Positions 1 through 9,046 of a DNA stretch of 64,000 nucleotides are shown in pieces (the stretch's first letter is position 1; each line of letters opens with the position of its first letter). Location: contig NZ_JAENBO010000001.1 in NCBI RefSeq assembly GCF_016481305.1, forward strand, positions 186,001 through 250,000. Direction: 5' to 3'. The notes below the pieces were generated by a model. That model was not told the origin of the DNA, did not search any database, and was given only the letters and a program-made list of their open reading frames with translations. The stretch comes from Streptococcus pacificus (lineage in GTDB: Bacteria; Bacillota; Bacilli; Lactobacillales; Streptococcaceae). The position numbers and the translations under genes are program-made.

Positions 1-1
1 T

Positions 2-307
2 GAAAAAAATGACACAATAAATTTACTTTATGAGGTATTTGATTATATGATTGATGATTTGATGGATCAGGGACAGATAAAAAATCTGCCATATGTTCAG
101 GAAGAAAAGGATATTCTTATCAATATAGTGGGAAATATCGTTGGAGAGGTCGATGTAGCTCTCCGGAAAAAAAGGAATGGAGAAGTCTTTAAGGTGGCGA
201 ATTTTTCTGTAGTATTTAAAGATAACGAAGGAAATAAGATGTGTCATCATTGCTCGGCTTATGGAGAAAAAAGTGATATTCCAAAGGACTTTAAGCAAGG
301 AGCATAG
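2..307 (+). pseudogene. Truncated ssDNA-binding-like protein of a mobile element (5' partial)
   Basis: The frame is open from the left edge of the window to a TAG at 305-307, so the ATG at 47 is probably internal. The visible C-terminal part (GNIVGEVDVALRKKRNGEVF, then VANFSVVF and CSAYGEKSDIPKDF) looks like the start of an OB-fold, single-stranded-DNA-binding type domain of the kind carried by integrative conjugative elements. It stops after KDFKQGA, where such a domain would normally continue, so the 3' part seems lost. The next fragment (354-629) also looks like decayed transfer-gene sequence. The family assignment comes from memory of similar ICE proteins and is tentative; the truncation is inferred. 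Confidence 0.4.
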
Positions 308-353
308 CAATGTAAGGATACTATTTTCAAAGCTCTTAAAAGTAAAATAACAG

Positions 354-629
354 ATGAAAAGTCAAGATAAAAGTCAAGAGATTGCTAAACTCAAAAGTGA
401 GATAACAGAAAGAGAAAAAGATTTATATTATGCAGATTCATGGGAACAATCCGGACAAATTTGAGCAGATATTGAGAGAATGGAAGCTAAATTAAATTCT
501 TTAATCCACTCTGAAAAAGGTCAAGAAAATGGTAAAAAATCCATAATAGGTGCTATAAAAGAATATCAGGCAGAAGATAAGCAAAAGCCTAAAGAAAAGA
601 AAGACACAAGCAAAGAAGCTGAGAGATAA
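354..629 (+). pseudogene. C-terminal fragment of a relaxase/mobilisation-like protein
   Basis: One reading frame runs from a stop at 348-350 through an in-frame TGA at 462-464 to TAA at 627-629. It reads as a charged coiled coil (EIAKLKSEITEREKDLYYAD, then after the stop ADIERMEAKLNSLI) and ends in a lysine/glutamate-rich tail (SIIGAIKEYQAEDKQKPKEK). This composition matches the C-terminal tails of MobA/MobL-type relaxases of ICE-like elements. No catalytic part is present, so it is a remnant. The identity is inference; the frame with one stop is seen directly. Confidence 0.4.
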
Positions 630-635
630 TATTAT

Positions 636-673
636 AGTCGGTGTGGTCTTAGGACTGCACCGACTCTTTTTTT
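636..673 (+). terminator. Rho-independent terminator
   Basis: A perfect 8-bp stem, AGTCGGTG (636-643) with CACCGACT (658-665), is followed by a run of seven T (667-673). It closes the transfer-gene remnants and separates them from the restriction-modification operon. Confidence 0.8.
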
Positions 674-734
674 GCTTTTAGAAAGAAAAATGTTTGCGCA
701 AAAGGAAGTTTGTGATGAAAAAAGTGAATAAATA

Positions 735-743
735 TGATATAAT
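735..743 (+). promoter_or_regulatory. Extended -10 promoter of the regulator/R-M operon
   Basis: TG-A-TATAAT (TG at 735-736, TATAAT at 738-743) is an extended -10 element. No good -35 lies at normal spacing. It predicts a transcript start near 750, which fits a regulator start at 778 rather than the longer open frame that begins upstream. Confidence 0.5.
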
Positions 744-777
744 AATAAAAAAAGATTATGAAGATGGGAGGTTAGTT

Positions 778-993
778 ATGTCGAAAATAAGTTATAAAAA
801 GCTATTTAAAAAAATGATAGATTTAGATATGAAAAATTCTGAGTTAATGGAAAAGGCAGAAGTTAGTCGAAGTACTTTTTATAAAATGAAGAACAGTGAA
901 AATATTACTACTGATGTGATTATCAGAATATGCGATAGTTTGAATTGCGGTATAAATGAAATCATGGAGTTGGTGGATGATGAAAATAATTGA
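778..993 (+). CDS. XRE/Cro-type HTH regulator of the R-M/Thoeris operon
   Basis: A 71-residue DNA-binding protein of the short Cro/CI-like HTH class: a central helix-turn-helix (NSELMEKAEVSRSTFYKM) followed by VIIRICDSLNCGINEIMEL, typical of small Firmicutes XRE regulators. The start is ATG 778 because GGGAGG (766-771) lies 6 nt upstream; the frame extends to TTG 694, but that would begin before the predicted transcript start. Its 3' end overlaps the methyltransferase start, indicating translational coupling. By position it may be a controller (C) protein timing methyltransferase and nuclease expression; this is inference. Confidence 0.75.
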   Translation: MSKISYKKLFKKMIDLDMKNSELMEKAEVSRSTFYKMKNSENITTDVIIRICDSLNCGINEIMELVDDENN

Positions 994-2473
994 TTATGTA
1001 ATAGAATCGACAAATAAATACATTGAACAGATGCCAAAAGAAATTCGCAAGAAAAATGGGCAATTTTTCACAAGCAAAGAAACAGCTCTTTTTATGGCAT
1101 CATTATTTGATTTATCAGCGTTTTCAAAAGAAATTTCTATACTTGATCCGGGAGCGGGTTCAGGGATACTGACGGCAGCTCTTATTCAAAGAATTATTGA
1201 TACTGATAAGATTAAAAAAATAAAAATAACTTGTTATGAAACCAATGATGACATTTTAGAACTCTTAAATGCAAATTTAGCATGGATAAGTGAGAATACA
1301 TCGCTAAAAATTGAATACAAAGTGATTAAAGATAATTACATAACAAGTCAAACGCTTGAATATAACAATATGCTGGGTGCATGTACTGAACCTGAAAAAT
1401 ACGATGTAATTATAGGAAATCCACCTTATTTAAAGATTGGGAAAATGGCTAATGAAGCTTTATCTATGCCTGATGTTTGCTATGGATCGCCGAACTTGTA
1501 TTTTCTTTTTATGGAGATGGCAAGTTTTAATTTAGTTGATAATGGAGAATTGGTATTCATTGTTCCAAGATCATGGACTTCTGGAGCTTATTTTAAAAAG
1601 TTTCGTGAGAAGTTTTTGAGCGAAGTGGCTTTAAAACATATTCATTTATTTGTAAGCAGGGATAAAGTTTTTGATAAAGAGTCTGTTTTGCAAGAAACCA
1701 TAATTATTAAGGCTACGAAAGAAACAATTAAGTCTAAGAATATTATTATAACAACAACAAACACTAATTTTGATTTCGATAGCAAGACTGTTTTTAAAGC
1801 TCCTTATGATATGGTTGTTTCTGGAGAACATAAATATGTTTTTTTGATAACTGATAAAGAAGAAGCCAATACGATTGAAAAAGTAAATGAATGGAAAGAC
1901 ACCCTACCAACCCTTGGTTTAAAAATGAAAACAGGCTTGACAGTTGATTTTAGAAATCGAGAAGCTCTAAGAGATGATGCGGTGGAAAAAGCAGTTCCCT
2001 TATTTTATTCACAACATATAAAAGATGGTGAAGTGATTTTTCCTATTGGAAAAGATAATGAGTATATATTAACGGAGCAAAAAGGACTATTGCAAGAGAA
2101 CACGAATTACTTATTTGTAAAAAGATTTACAGCGAAGGAAGAGAAGCGTAGATTGCAATGTGGCGTTTATTTAGCAAAAAAATATCCAACATACAAAGTA
2201 ATTAGTACACAGAATAAAATAAATTTTATTACAGGGTTACAAGGAATATCAGATTGTTTGGTTTATGGTTTGTATGTTGTAATGAACTCTACACTTTATG
2301 ATAATTACTACAGGATTTTAAATGGATCAACTCAAGTTAATGCTACTGAAATTAACTCGATGCCAATCCCACCACTGAGTTGTATTGAGAATATGGGGAA
2401 AGAACTGATTAAATTAAAGGATATGTCTGAAGAAAAGTGTGATGAAATATTAGGGAGATTTATGTATGTCTAA
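977..2473 (+). CDS. DNA adenine methyltransferase, BsuBI/PstI type
   Basis: This is a SAM-dependent N6-adenine methyltransferase of about 498 residues. Visible motifs are the SAM-binding motif I (LDPGAGSGIL, about residues 57-66) and the catalytic motif IV (IGNPPY, about 146-151), in the gamma-type order where motif I precedes the catalytic motif. The N-terminal KKNGQFFTS is characteristic of the Eco57I/BsuBI-like family. The start is set at ATG 977, 7 nt after GGAG (966-969); ATG 980 is equally possible. It overlaps the regulator by 17 nt and the nuclease gene by 8 nt. With the following BsuBI/PstI nuclease it should protect CTGCAG-type sites, since BsuBI and PstI both recognise CTGCAG. The site is inferred from family only. 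Confidence 0.85.
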   Translation: MMKIIDYVIESTNKYIEQMPKEIRKKNGQFFTSKETALFMASLFDLSAFSKEISILDPGAGSGILTAALIQRIIDTDKIKKIKITCYETNDDILELLNANLAWISENTSLKIEYKVIKDNYITSQTLEYNNMLGACTEPEKYDVIIGNPPYLKIGKMANEALSMPDVCYGSPNLYFLFMEMASFNLVDNGELVFIVPRSWTSGAYFKKFREKFLSEVALKHIHLFVSRDKVFDKESVLQETIIIKATKETIKSKNIIITTTNTNFDFDSKTVFKAPYDMVVSGEHKYVFLITDKEEANTIEKVNEWKDTLPTLGLKMKTGLTVDFRNREALRDDAVEKAVPLFYSQHIKDGEVIFPIGKDNEYILTEQKGLLQENTNYLFVKRFTAKEEKRRLQCGVYLAKKYPTYKVISTQNKINFITGLQGISDCLVYGLYVVMNSTLYDNYYRILNGSTQVNATEINSMPIPPLSCIENMGKELIKLKDMSEEKCDEILGRFMYV

Positions 2474-3386
2474 ATTAGAAGAAGCAAAGAATATTTTAAA
2501 GGAGCTGAAAGTTCCACAAAAACAGCAGTCGGATCTATGTGGATATGTTATTTTGGCAATGGCAGATATCAAAAAGAATGATAAATGGGCTCATGCAACT
2601 AATAAATGGATAAGAATACATGATGTTATTGCTTTTATTAGAGAGTTTTATGAAGTTTCATATGCAGAGAATAGTAGAGAAACAATCCGTAAGCAGGCAA
2701 TGCATCATTTTAGAAATGCAGCATTTATTGAAGATAATGGAAAAGCAACAAATAGCCCTAATTATAGGTATCGATTAACTGATGAAATGTTAATATTAGT
2801 AAAAACATTTCAATCAAATCTTTGGGAAGAACATAGAAATAAATTTTTGGAATCTCATCAGAACTTAATTGATTTATATAGCTCTAAAAAGACGGTAAGA
2901 AAGATGCCTGTTAAAATAAACGGTGACGATTTCACATTTTCTCCCGGAAAACACAATCAATTACAGAAATTTATTATTGAAGAATTTGCTCCACGATTCG
3001 CTGAGAACTCTGAATGTTTGTATGTTGGTGATACAATTCAAAAGGATTTGGTGAAGAATGAGGAGAAACTAAAAGAACTCGGCTTTGAGATAACACTACA
3101 TGACAAAATGCCGGATGTTGTTTTATATTCAGAAGATAAGAACTGGATTTACTTTATCGAGTCTGTAACTTCTGTGGGTGCAATGGAGCCAAAGCGAATA
3201 AAAGAAATTGAAGAAATGACGGAAAATGTTTCAGCTGGAAAAATATATGTAACAGCATTTTTAGACTTTAAAACATTTAAAAAATTCTCAGAGTCTTTAG
3301 CTTGGGAAACGGAAGTATGGATTGCGGATATGCCAGACCATATGATTCATTTAAACGGAGATAAATTTCTAGGACCAAGAAGATAA
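2466..3386 (+). CDS. Type II restriction endonuclease, BsuBI/PstI family
   Basis: A 306-residue protein with the two-part layout of BsuBI/PstI enzymes. The N-terminal helical part (about 1-140) includes [20 protein letters not shown]. The nuclease part (about 155-305) carries PGKHNQLQK, then MPDVVLYS and [15 protein letters not shown], a PD-(D/E)xK-like core with Asp217 and Glu232 as likely metal ligands. Length is close to PstI (about 326) and BsuBI (about 316). The ATG at 2466 overlaps the methyltransferase stop by 8 nt. The likely cognate site is CTGCAG, as for the named family members; subfamily specificity is not proven by sequence. Confidence 0.9.
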   Translation: MSKLEEAKNILKELKVPQKQQSDLCGYVILAMADIKKNDKWAHATNKWIRIHDVIAFIREFYEVSYAENSRETIRKQAMHHFRNAAFIEDNGKATNSPNYRYRLTDEMLILVKTFQSNLWEEHRNKFLESHQNLIDLYSSKKTVRKMPVKINGDDFTFSPGKHNQLQKFIIEEFAPRFAENSECLYVGDTIQKDLVKNEEKLKELGFEITLHDKMPDVVLYSEDKNWIYFIESVTSVGAMEPKRIKEIEEMTENVSAGKIYVTAFLDFKTFKKFSESLAWETEVWIADMPDHMIHLNGDKFLGPRR

Positions 3387-3393
3387 AGGGGAG

Positions 3394-4815
3394 GTGATTA
3401 TTATTAAAGGTGAAGTATCAAGAAAAGATTTGATTAGAGAAATTGAAAAAGCTATTAAAAGTGATGAATTAGGAGCATTTATTGGAGCAGGATTATCAAT
3501 TCCTGCTGGATTTTGTAGTTGGAAAGAACTTCTAAGAGAACCTGCAGAAGAAATTGGATTAGATGTTGAAAAAGAAAACGATTTAGTCAACTTAGCTCAG
3601 TATTATTCTAATTCAAAAAAGAGAACATCGATAGATGACTTAATCAAAGGTCAATTTTCTAAATTAGTAAATCCTACTGAAAATCATAAACTATTATCGC
3701 AGCTGCCTATTTCAACTTTTTGGACAACAAATTATGATAAGTTAATAGAAAAAGCTTTAGAAAATAATATGAAAAAGCCTTATGTAAAAGCAAAGGATGA
3801 ACAATTAAGAGGTACAAATCATAATTTTGATGCGATAGTATATAAGCTGCATGGTGATGTAGAAACTCCTGAAGATGCAGTAATAACAAGAAGTGATTAT
3901 GAAGAGTTTGGATATAACAAAAGAAAATTATTTAGAGAGGTTTTAGAGGGAGACCTGCTTACTAAAACATTTCTATTTTTGGGGTTCAGCTTTGAAGATC
4001 CAAATTTTAACTATGTAATTGGAAGGTTAAGGGTATTACTTGACGAAAAAAATACAAGAAAGCATTATTGTATTATGAAAAGAGTTAAAGATACAGATAA
4101 TAACTCAGAATACGAAACAGTAAGGCAAGAACTACAAATTGAAGATTTGAATAGGTATGGTATTTTTACTTGCTTGGTTAATGACTATAATGAAATTACT
4201 GAAATATTAAGTACACTTGTAGATAGATATAGAAGAAAAACAATATTTATATCGGGCAGTGCATCTAGTTATCCGGGCTATTCTAATAAAATCGCTCAAA
4301 ATTTTATTCATAAACTTTCTTTTGAATTATCGAAGAATGGTTATCATATTGAGAATGGATATGGTAAAGGTGTAGGTGAATTTATATTAAATGGTGTTGC
4401 TGATTATTGCTTGACTCACAATTCTAAAATAAACGACTTTTTAACACTTATGCCTTTTCCTCAAGAGAGTTCGTTGGGTATAGATTTGGATACATTGTAT
4501 AAAGAGAACAGAGAACAGATGATTGAAAATTGTGGCATAGCAATATTTGTTTTTGGAAATAATGAAACAGAAAATATTGCAAGTGGAGTTATGGACGAAT
4601 ATGAGTTATCTAAAGAGCATGGATTAGTATGTTTGCCTATTGAATATACTGGTGGAGCAGCTAAAGAAATATATAATAAAACAACTAAAGAAGTTTCAGA
4701 TGAAATTACAATAAGTGCAATTGAACAGGCAAATAAACAATGCGATGGAGATATCGATAAGTCTGTTAAAAACATAGTACAAGCAATCAAAATATTAAAT
4801 AAGGAGGATTTTTAA
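3394..4815 (+). CDS. thsA: Thoeris effector ThsA, SIR2-SLOG NADase
   Basis: ThsA is the effector of Thoeris anti-phage defence: it depletes NAD once a cyclic ADP-ribose signal from ThsB binds its SLOG domain. The SIR2-like part covers about 1-280 ([19 protein letters not shown] with Asn113; KLHGD with His153, matching the catalytic Asn/His pair of Bacillus cereus ThsA). The SLOG part runs from about 283 to the end ([20 protein letters not shown]). Length (up to 473) matches the family (about 476). The start is unusual: a near-perfect Shine-Dalgarno (GGGGAGGTGAT, 3388-3398) overlaps the GTG at 3394, so initiation may be at ATT 3400 or 3403. It abuts thsB, with thsB's ribosome site inside the thsA 3' end. 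Confidence 0.93.
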   Translation: MIIIKGEVSRKDLIREIEKAIKSDELGAFIGAGLSIPAGFCSWKELLREPAEEIGLDVEKENDLVNLAQYYSNSKKRTSIDDLIKGQFSKLVNPTENHKLLSQLPISTFWTTNYDKLIEKALENNMKKPYVKAKDEQLRGTNHNFDAIVYKLHGDVETPEDAVITRSDYEEFGYNKRKLFREVLEGDLLTKTFLFLGFSFEDPNFNYVIGRLRVLLDEKNTRKHYCIMKRVKDTDNNSEYETVRQELQIEDLNRYGIFTCLVNDYNEITEILSTLVDRYRRKTIFISGSASSYPGYSNKIAQNFIHKLSFELSKNGYHIENGYGKGVGEFILNGVADYCLTHNSKINDFLTLMPFPQESSLGIDLDTLYKENREQMIENCGIAIFVFGNNETENIASGVMDEYELSKEHGLVCLPIEYTGGAAKEIYNKTTKEVSDEITISAIEQANKQCDGDIDKSVKNIVQAIKILNKEDF

Positions 4816-5313
4816 ATGACAAAAAGACAAGTATTTTTCAGTTTTCATTATGACAATGATAATTGGAGAGCAGGACAGGTACGCAATATGGGAAAGGTAG
4901 ATAGTAGCTCTACTTTTTCTGATAATGATTGGGAGGAAGTAAAGGAAAAAACAGATAGTAAAATCAAAGCTTGGATTGATGAACAATTAAATAAGCGTTC
5001 ATGTTTAGTTGTTTTGATTGGAGAAAAAACAGCGAACAGAAAATGGATAAATTATGAAATAAAAAAAGCATATGAGTTAAATAAAGGTATTGTGGGAATT
5101 TATATCCACAAGTTGGAGAATTCAATGGGAGAGCAAGATGATAAGGGTAATAATCCTTTTGATTATTTAACATTAGAAGGTGAAAAACTTTCAAAGTATG
5201 TTAAATGTTTTGATTCCAGCTATTCATCAAGTAAATATGTTTATAGCGATATTAAAGATAATATTGAAGATTTAATTGAGTATGGAATAAATCATAAACC
5301 ATCAACTTGGTAA
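4816..5313 (+). CDS. thsB: Thoeris sensor ThsB, TIR-like domain protein
   Basis: A 165-residue single-domain TIR-like protein (DUF1863/MTH538-like class). It begins RQVFFSFHYDNDNWRAGQVR, the pattern of ThsB proteins; the WINYEIKKA segment (Trp77, Glu81) carries the likely catalytic glutamate. Known family role: it senses phage infection and converts NAD to a cyclic ADP-ribose isomer that activates ThsA. ATG 4816 directly follows the thsA stop, with AAGGAGG (4801-4807) within thsA, so the pair is translationally coupled. Only one ThsB is present, whereas some loci carry several. Below it lie a hairpin and a possible terminator, then an IS. Confidence 0.93.
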   Translation: MTKRQVFFSFHYDNDNWRAGQVRNMGKVDSSSTFSDNDWEEVKEKTDSKIKAWIDEQLNKRSCLVVLIGEKTANRKWINYEIKKAYELNKGIVGIYIHKLENSMGEQDDKGNNPFDYLTLEGEKLSKYVKCFDSSYSSSKYVYSDIKDNIEDLIEYGINHKPSTW

Positions 5314-5322
5314 TAAATGATT

Positions 5323-5345
5323 ATGGAGAGAAACTATCTCTCCAT
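5323..5345 (+). repeat. Hairpin after thsB
   Basis: ATGGAGAGA (5323-5331) pairs perfectly with TCTCTCCAT (5337-5345). No T run follows directly, so it may stabilise the mRNA 3' end or be part of termination together with the next hairpin. Confidence 0.5.
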
Positions 5346-5413
5346 CTCCTTACCCATATAGATACCATAGTTTTTTCGTATTTGGTAAAGCCCGTCCATT
5401 GTAGTTTTTGAAG

Positions 5414-5446
5414 AAGAATATTCTTGCATTAGGGTATTCTTTTTTG
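5414..5446 (+). terminator. Possible terminator of the Thoeris transcript
   Basis: AAGAATA (5414-5420) pairs with TATTCTT (5435-5441), which runs into a T stretch (5440-5445) at the left edge of the ISL3 element. The stem is short and AT-rich, so termination strength is uncertain. Confidence 0.45.
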
Positions 5447-5478
5447 GCTCTTTGTCAACTGTAGTGGGTGACTAGTCA

Positions 5479-6782
5479 TCAAGTTCGGGAGAGAATCAAT
5501 TTGATTCTCTCCCTTTTAATGTTCAAAGCGATGAGAATTTTTGTTTTAAAGTTGTTAAAGTTTCTAAAACCAAACGCTTGTCTCTTGATATCTTTGATTA
5601 ATTTATTTGTCGCTTCTAGTTTAGCGTTCGAATAAGGAAACTCAAGTGCATTTGCGATGTATTCCTTATATTTTTTAAACGTTCTAAAGATTGTTTTGAA
5701 GGCATGATTGACCAAGTGGTAGTTGTCTTCTATCAATGCCATAAACTGGTGAGTATTCTTCTGTTGGAAATGAAAGAGTAAGAGTTGATAAAGATTGTAG
5801 TAATAACGAAGCTCATCAGAGAACTGGAGAGTCTTATGTACAATTTCTTTAGGCGTTAAGGTTTGTCTAAAGGTTCTTGAGTAAAACAGTTTAAGAGATA
5901 GTTTTCTGCTGTCTTTATGAAGGATACGCCAATGATTTTTCATGGCACGATAAGGTAGAGACTTCTTGTCATATCTCTTCATAATGGCGATTCTAGTTGA
6001 CATCATGGCACGGTTTAGGTGTTGAATGATATGAAAGCGATCCAAGACAATTTTAGCCTTTGGAAAGAGTTGCTTGATAAGTGGAATATAACTTCCCGAC
6101 ATATCTACAGTCACCACCTTGACGAATTCTCGGACCTTTCTAGGGTATTTGTAGAAATAGTTCTTGATAGTTATTTTTCTATTGTTTTCTAGAATAGTGA
6201 CAATTTTCTTAGTGTTATAGTCCTGAGCAATAAAAGCTAGTTTTCCTTTATTTCGAGCAAATTCGTCCCAAGATAAGACTTGAGGAAGATGGTGATATCT
6301 TTCTTTGAAAGTAAACTGAGTTAGTTTTCTTTGTACAGTAGAGACAGAGATGTGAAGTTGATTAGCGATATCAGAGTTGGTTAGTTTTTGGGTATGAGCT
6401 TGTGTTATTTTTTTCAGACCGGTTCAGAAATTTGACAGTTTTTCTTAACGAGAGATGTTCTAGCCACTGATACTTTATGACAGTCTTTACATTGAAACCG
6501 TCTCTTTTTTAATTTAAGAAGAGTAGGCATTCCTTGGACATCAAGGATAGGGATAGTGGAAGTTTTTTGGAAATCATATTTGATCATTTTTCCATGACAA
6601 TGAGGACATAAAGGGGGCTGATAATCTAGTTTGGCCCGTATTTCAATATGAGACTGATGTTTGAGAACAAGTAATATAGTGATATTTGGGTCTTTTATTC
6701 CTAATAATTTTGTGGTATCCCTTAAGATGTTCCATATGATTCTTTCTAATGAGTGGTTTTGTCGCTTTTCATTATAAGTCAT
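5479..6782 (-). pseudogene. ISL3-family transposase, frameshifted
   Basis: DDE transposase of the ISL3 family. The N-terminal part (6414-6782) has zinc-finger cysteines (CPHCHGK, CKDCHK) and ends abruptly after NCQISEP. The rest continues in another frame from about 6415 (KKITQAHTQKLTNSD, an HTH region, then VLSWDEFA) through VVTVDMSGSYIPLIKQLFP, KIVLDRFHIIQHLNRAM and KLEATNKLIKDIKRQAFGFR to a stop at 5479. A single frameshift near 6415 therefore separates two otherwise intact halves. The products closely resemble IS1167-type streptococcal transposases. Unless the frameshift is programmed, which is not usual for ISL3, the copy is inactive. Confidence 0.85.
5487..5513 (-). terminator. Bidirectional hairpin at the ISL3 end
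   Basis: GGGAGAGAATCAA (5487-5499) pairs with TTGATTCTCTCCC (5501-5513). It lies at the very 3' end of the transposase reading frame; a similar hairpin is kept in the decayed copy near 18421. It probably stops transcription entering or leaving the element. Confidence 0.6.
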
Positions 6783-6858
6783 ATGGGACTTTTTGTTTAC
6801 ATTGAAAAAGCCCTATAACATCTGTCGTGGACTTACCCACTACAGATATTATAGAGTC

Positions 6859-6897
6859 GTTTATTTTCAGTTGAGCATTTCTAATTCTATTTGCCAT
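6859..6897 (-). pseudogene. Start of a mobC-like gene truncated by the ISL3 element
   Basis: On the minus strand an ATG at 6897 begins MANRIRNAQLKIND and runs straight into the ISL3 right end. MANRIRN-QL is the usual beginning of MobC/relaxosome proteins of ICE-type elements. An AAGGAAG ribosome site lies about 9 nt upstream. Only 13 codons remain, so the call rests on the short N-terminal match and the context of other transfer remnants at 1-629. Confidence 0.45.
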
Positions 6898-6959
6898 GTT
6901 TGTTACTTCCTTTCATAAAATCTGGGGTCTTAGGGTACTCCCTAACAAGCTAAAATTGA

Positions 6960-6996
6960 TAAAAAAAGAAGCAACTCCACGAGGGGCTGCTTCATC
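6960..6996 (-). terminator. Minus-strand terminator upstream of the mobC remnant
   Basis: GAAGCA-A-CTCC pairs with GGGG-C-TGCTTC (within about 6969-6994); read on the minus strand it is followed by a run of seven T (6962-6968). It lies between the defence pair at 7.2-10 kb and the mobC remnant and may act as a leader terminator or attenuator for the mobC transcript. The remaining 6997-7186 holds no gene I can support. Confidence 0.6.
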
Positions 6997-7186
6997 GATT
7001 TTTCGTAAGTGGGTACACACTTACTGTACTTGCTACATAAGAATGATTTGTAAAACAAGCGTTAAGTGAGATATAAGTTTGTATCTTAATTATACCAAGC
7101 ATAGAAGATAATGTCAGCGTATTTAAGAAACTATTTCTAAAAAAATTGAAATAGTTATTGAGTTTAGTTTCTATTCTGATGTTTTG

Positions 7187-9043
7187 CTACTGTGATAAGC
7201 TATCTTTTAGTAATGCAAGTTCCTCATCTGTTAGATTAGAAATCAATAAGTTGACTTTCTCGTTAGGTGAAACTTTTTCAAATAGCATCTGATTGAGTTT
7301 GTTACGTATTAATGGTTCATTAATAGTTTGTATTTCAATCTTAGTTTTTTCTATTAATGTAGTGGAGATAGATGGTAGATTAAGAATATTTACGATTTTA
7401 TTTAACTTATTCTGAGCAAAATTTCCATAGATATCACCAGTATCCATTTCATCATATATTATTCGCTGTATGTTTTTAGCGAAGGTATTAACTTGCTTCG
7501 AAATCACCTTTCCGTGTTTTTCTTTTAGAGAAATTACATTTTGATTTTTTATATCAGATAAAATAAATGGGGAATGGGTTGTAATAATAAACTGAAAAGT
7601 TGGATTTTGGTAGGAAGAATTTTCGACATCCAAAAAGTAAGTACAGCATACACTTAGGAGTTGAACTATCTTATTTGACCAAGAGGGGTGAAATGATTCA
7701 TCTACTTCATCTATTAAGATTATATGGTTCCCACTTTCAGCATTTGAAATTAACTCAATTAATTGTCCTAAAAATTGAATTAAATTTTCTTCTCCTGTAG
7801 ACGATAGTTCATGTAGCTTAAAAAATAAATTATCTTCAGGAAATACAACGATACCTTTAGAGTTTATTTTATTACAATGAAGGAGCTGTCTATATCCCAT
7901 TAGAAAATCGTTAATCTCTATTGTTTCTGATGAAAAATCAATAATGAATGAGTTATGATCAACTTCTAAGTAATCAGATGTTTTCCATAATAATTGCATA
8001 GCTTCTATTGAAAAATTAATAAAATCAGTAATTTGGTGGTTGTTATTTTCATCTATTTTAGACTGTTCATTTTTAAAATATTCTTTTAAATTTTGAGAAG
8101 TTTCATCAGTTTTATGATATAAAATATCTATTCGAATATTTTGAAAGTTTAAAGCTAAATATTCAAGAATTTGATTTAAAAGTAGCTCCTCAATATCTTC
8201 GTTCCAAAAAATATATCTTTCCTTTAAGGTAAGCATAAAATTTATAAGAAAAGCAACTATTTGATTAGTAAACTGGTGTGGTAAAGAATTGTCACTATTT
8301 TTGGAGGAAAGACCGAGTAATGTCAAAATATTTTCGTTATAGATAGATTTTTCTAATAACAAAGTTAGCATCTCATCATAAGACCAATATGAAATTCTAT
8401 ATTTCATTATTTTATTTGAGGAGAAGAAAGCATTTATTTTTAGAAATCTAAACGCTTGAATAACATTATAATTAGAAGGAACTTGACATAAGTATCTAGT
8501 AATCCAATTTTTGCCAAATAATGTGTCAAATTTGTCATTATTTTCACTAAAACTATATTGGTGATATTTTTTGAAAATGTAGTTTATGCTTCCGTTAGGA
8601 GCACTATTAGTAATTTGATAAGTGTTTTCTTCTTTTTTGAGTAATACGGTTTTAATATCTCCGATAAGATTGTCACTAGTTTTTATAATCTGATTATTAA
8701 AAATTATTTGTTTTATTGCATGATTATTATTAAATTCAATGAAAATTGATTCATCCATTTCATAGAAAATAAAGTATTCATATTTATCTAGAAATTCTTT
8801 TCGCTCTGAGAATTTAAAACCAATAAAGTTCAGTAAAGATGTTTTTCCAACACCATTTATTCCTACAATTGCCGTGATATTTGTGACATTTCCTCCATAA
8901 AAATCGGCAATGTAGTGTGGATTTTTATGGATTGTTATCGTTTCATTCCAATCGAAGTTTATAGTGTACTCATCTGAAAAATGAAAAATTTGCTTGCTTA
9001 TTAAATTTTCATAATCACGTATAATTAATCCTAAAAGTTTCAT
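7187..9043 (-). CDS. ABC/RecF-like AAA ATPase of a Septu-like defence pair
   Basis: A 618-residue SMC/ABC-type ATPase. The Walker A is GINGVGKT (61-68), an unusually long middle region runs about 90-400, the signature-like LSSTGEEN is at 413-420, Walker B IILIDEVDES at 441-450 and the switch histidine region TTHSPFIL at 488-495. This layout is that of PtuA-like/OLD-like ATPases paired with an HNH nuclease in Septu and retron-associated systems. It follows the HNH gene by 3 nt, with AAGG lying in the HNH stop region, so the two are translationally coupled. In Septu the ATPase is thought to form a complex with PtuB and gate its nuclease activity. Assignment to Septu proper rather than a related AAA+HNH system is inference. 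Confidence 0.7.
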   Translation of the reverse strand: MKLLGLIIRDYENLISKQIFHFSDEYTINFDWNETITIHKNPHYIADFYGGNVTNITAIVGINGVGKTSLLNFIGFKFSERKEFLDKYEYFIFYEMDESIFIEFNNNHAIKQIIFNNQIIKTSDNLIGDIKTVLLKKEENTYQITNSAPNGSINYIFKKYHQYSFSENNDKFDTLFGKNWITRYLCQVPSNYNVIQAFRFLKINAFFSSNKIMKYRISYWSYDEMLTLLLEKSIYNENILTLLGLSSKNSDNSLPHQFTNQIVAFLINFMLTLKERYIFWNEDIEELLLNQILEYLALNFQNIRIDILYHKTDETSQNLKEYFKNEQSKIDENNNHQITDFINFSIEAMQLLWKTSDYLEVDHNSFIIDFSSETIEINDFLMGYRQLLHCNKINSKGIVVFPEDNLFFKLHELSSTGEENLIQFLGQLIELISNAESGNHIILIDEVDESFHPSWSNKIVQLLSVCCTYFLDVENSSYQNPTFQFIITTHSPFILSDIKNQNVISLKEKHGKVISKQVNTFAKNIQRIIYDEMDTGDIYGNFAQNKLNKIVNILNLPSISTTLIEKTKIEIQTINEPLIRNKLNQMLFEKVSPNEKVNLLISNLTDEELALLKDSLSQ

Positions 9044-9046
9044 TTT

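Larger units (their letters stand above)
5446..6858 (-). mobile_element. ISL3-family insertion sequence with damaged transposase
   Basis: Imperfect 24-bp terminal inverted repeats are visible. The left end, 5446-5469, ends in CTGTAGTGGGT; the right end, 6835-6858, carries the same motif on the other strand (ACCCACTACAG). Total length is about 1.41 kb, as expected for ISL3 elements of the IS1167 kind. The single transposase lies on the minus strand and is frameshifted. No clear 8-bp target duplication is seen. The right end abuts what looks like the first codons of a mobC-like gene. A decayed copy in the same orientation lies at about 18379-18700. Confidence 0.85.

Noticed and set aside
23-310. 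Minus-strand open frame at the left edge
   Set aside because: Antisense to a frame with recognisable transfer-protein character; no ribosome site and composition unlike real genes.
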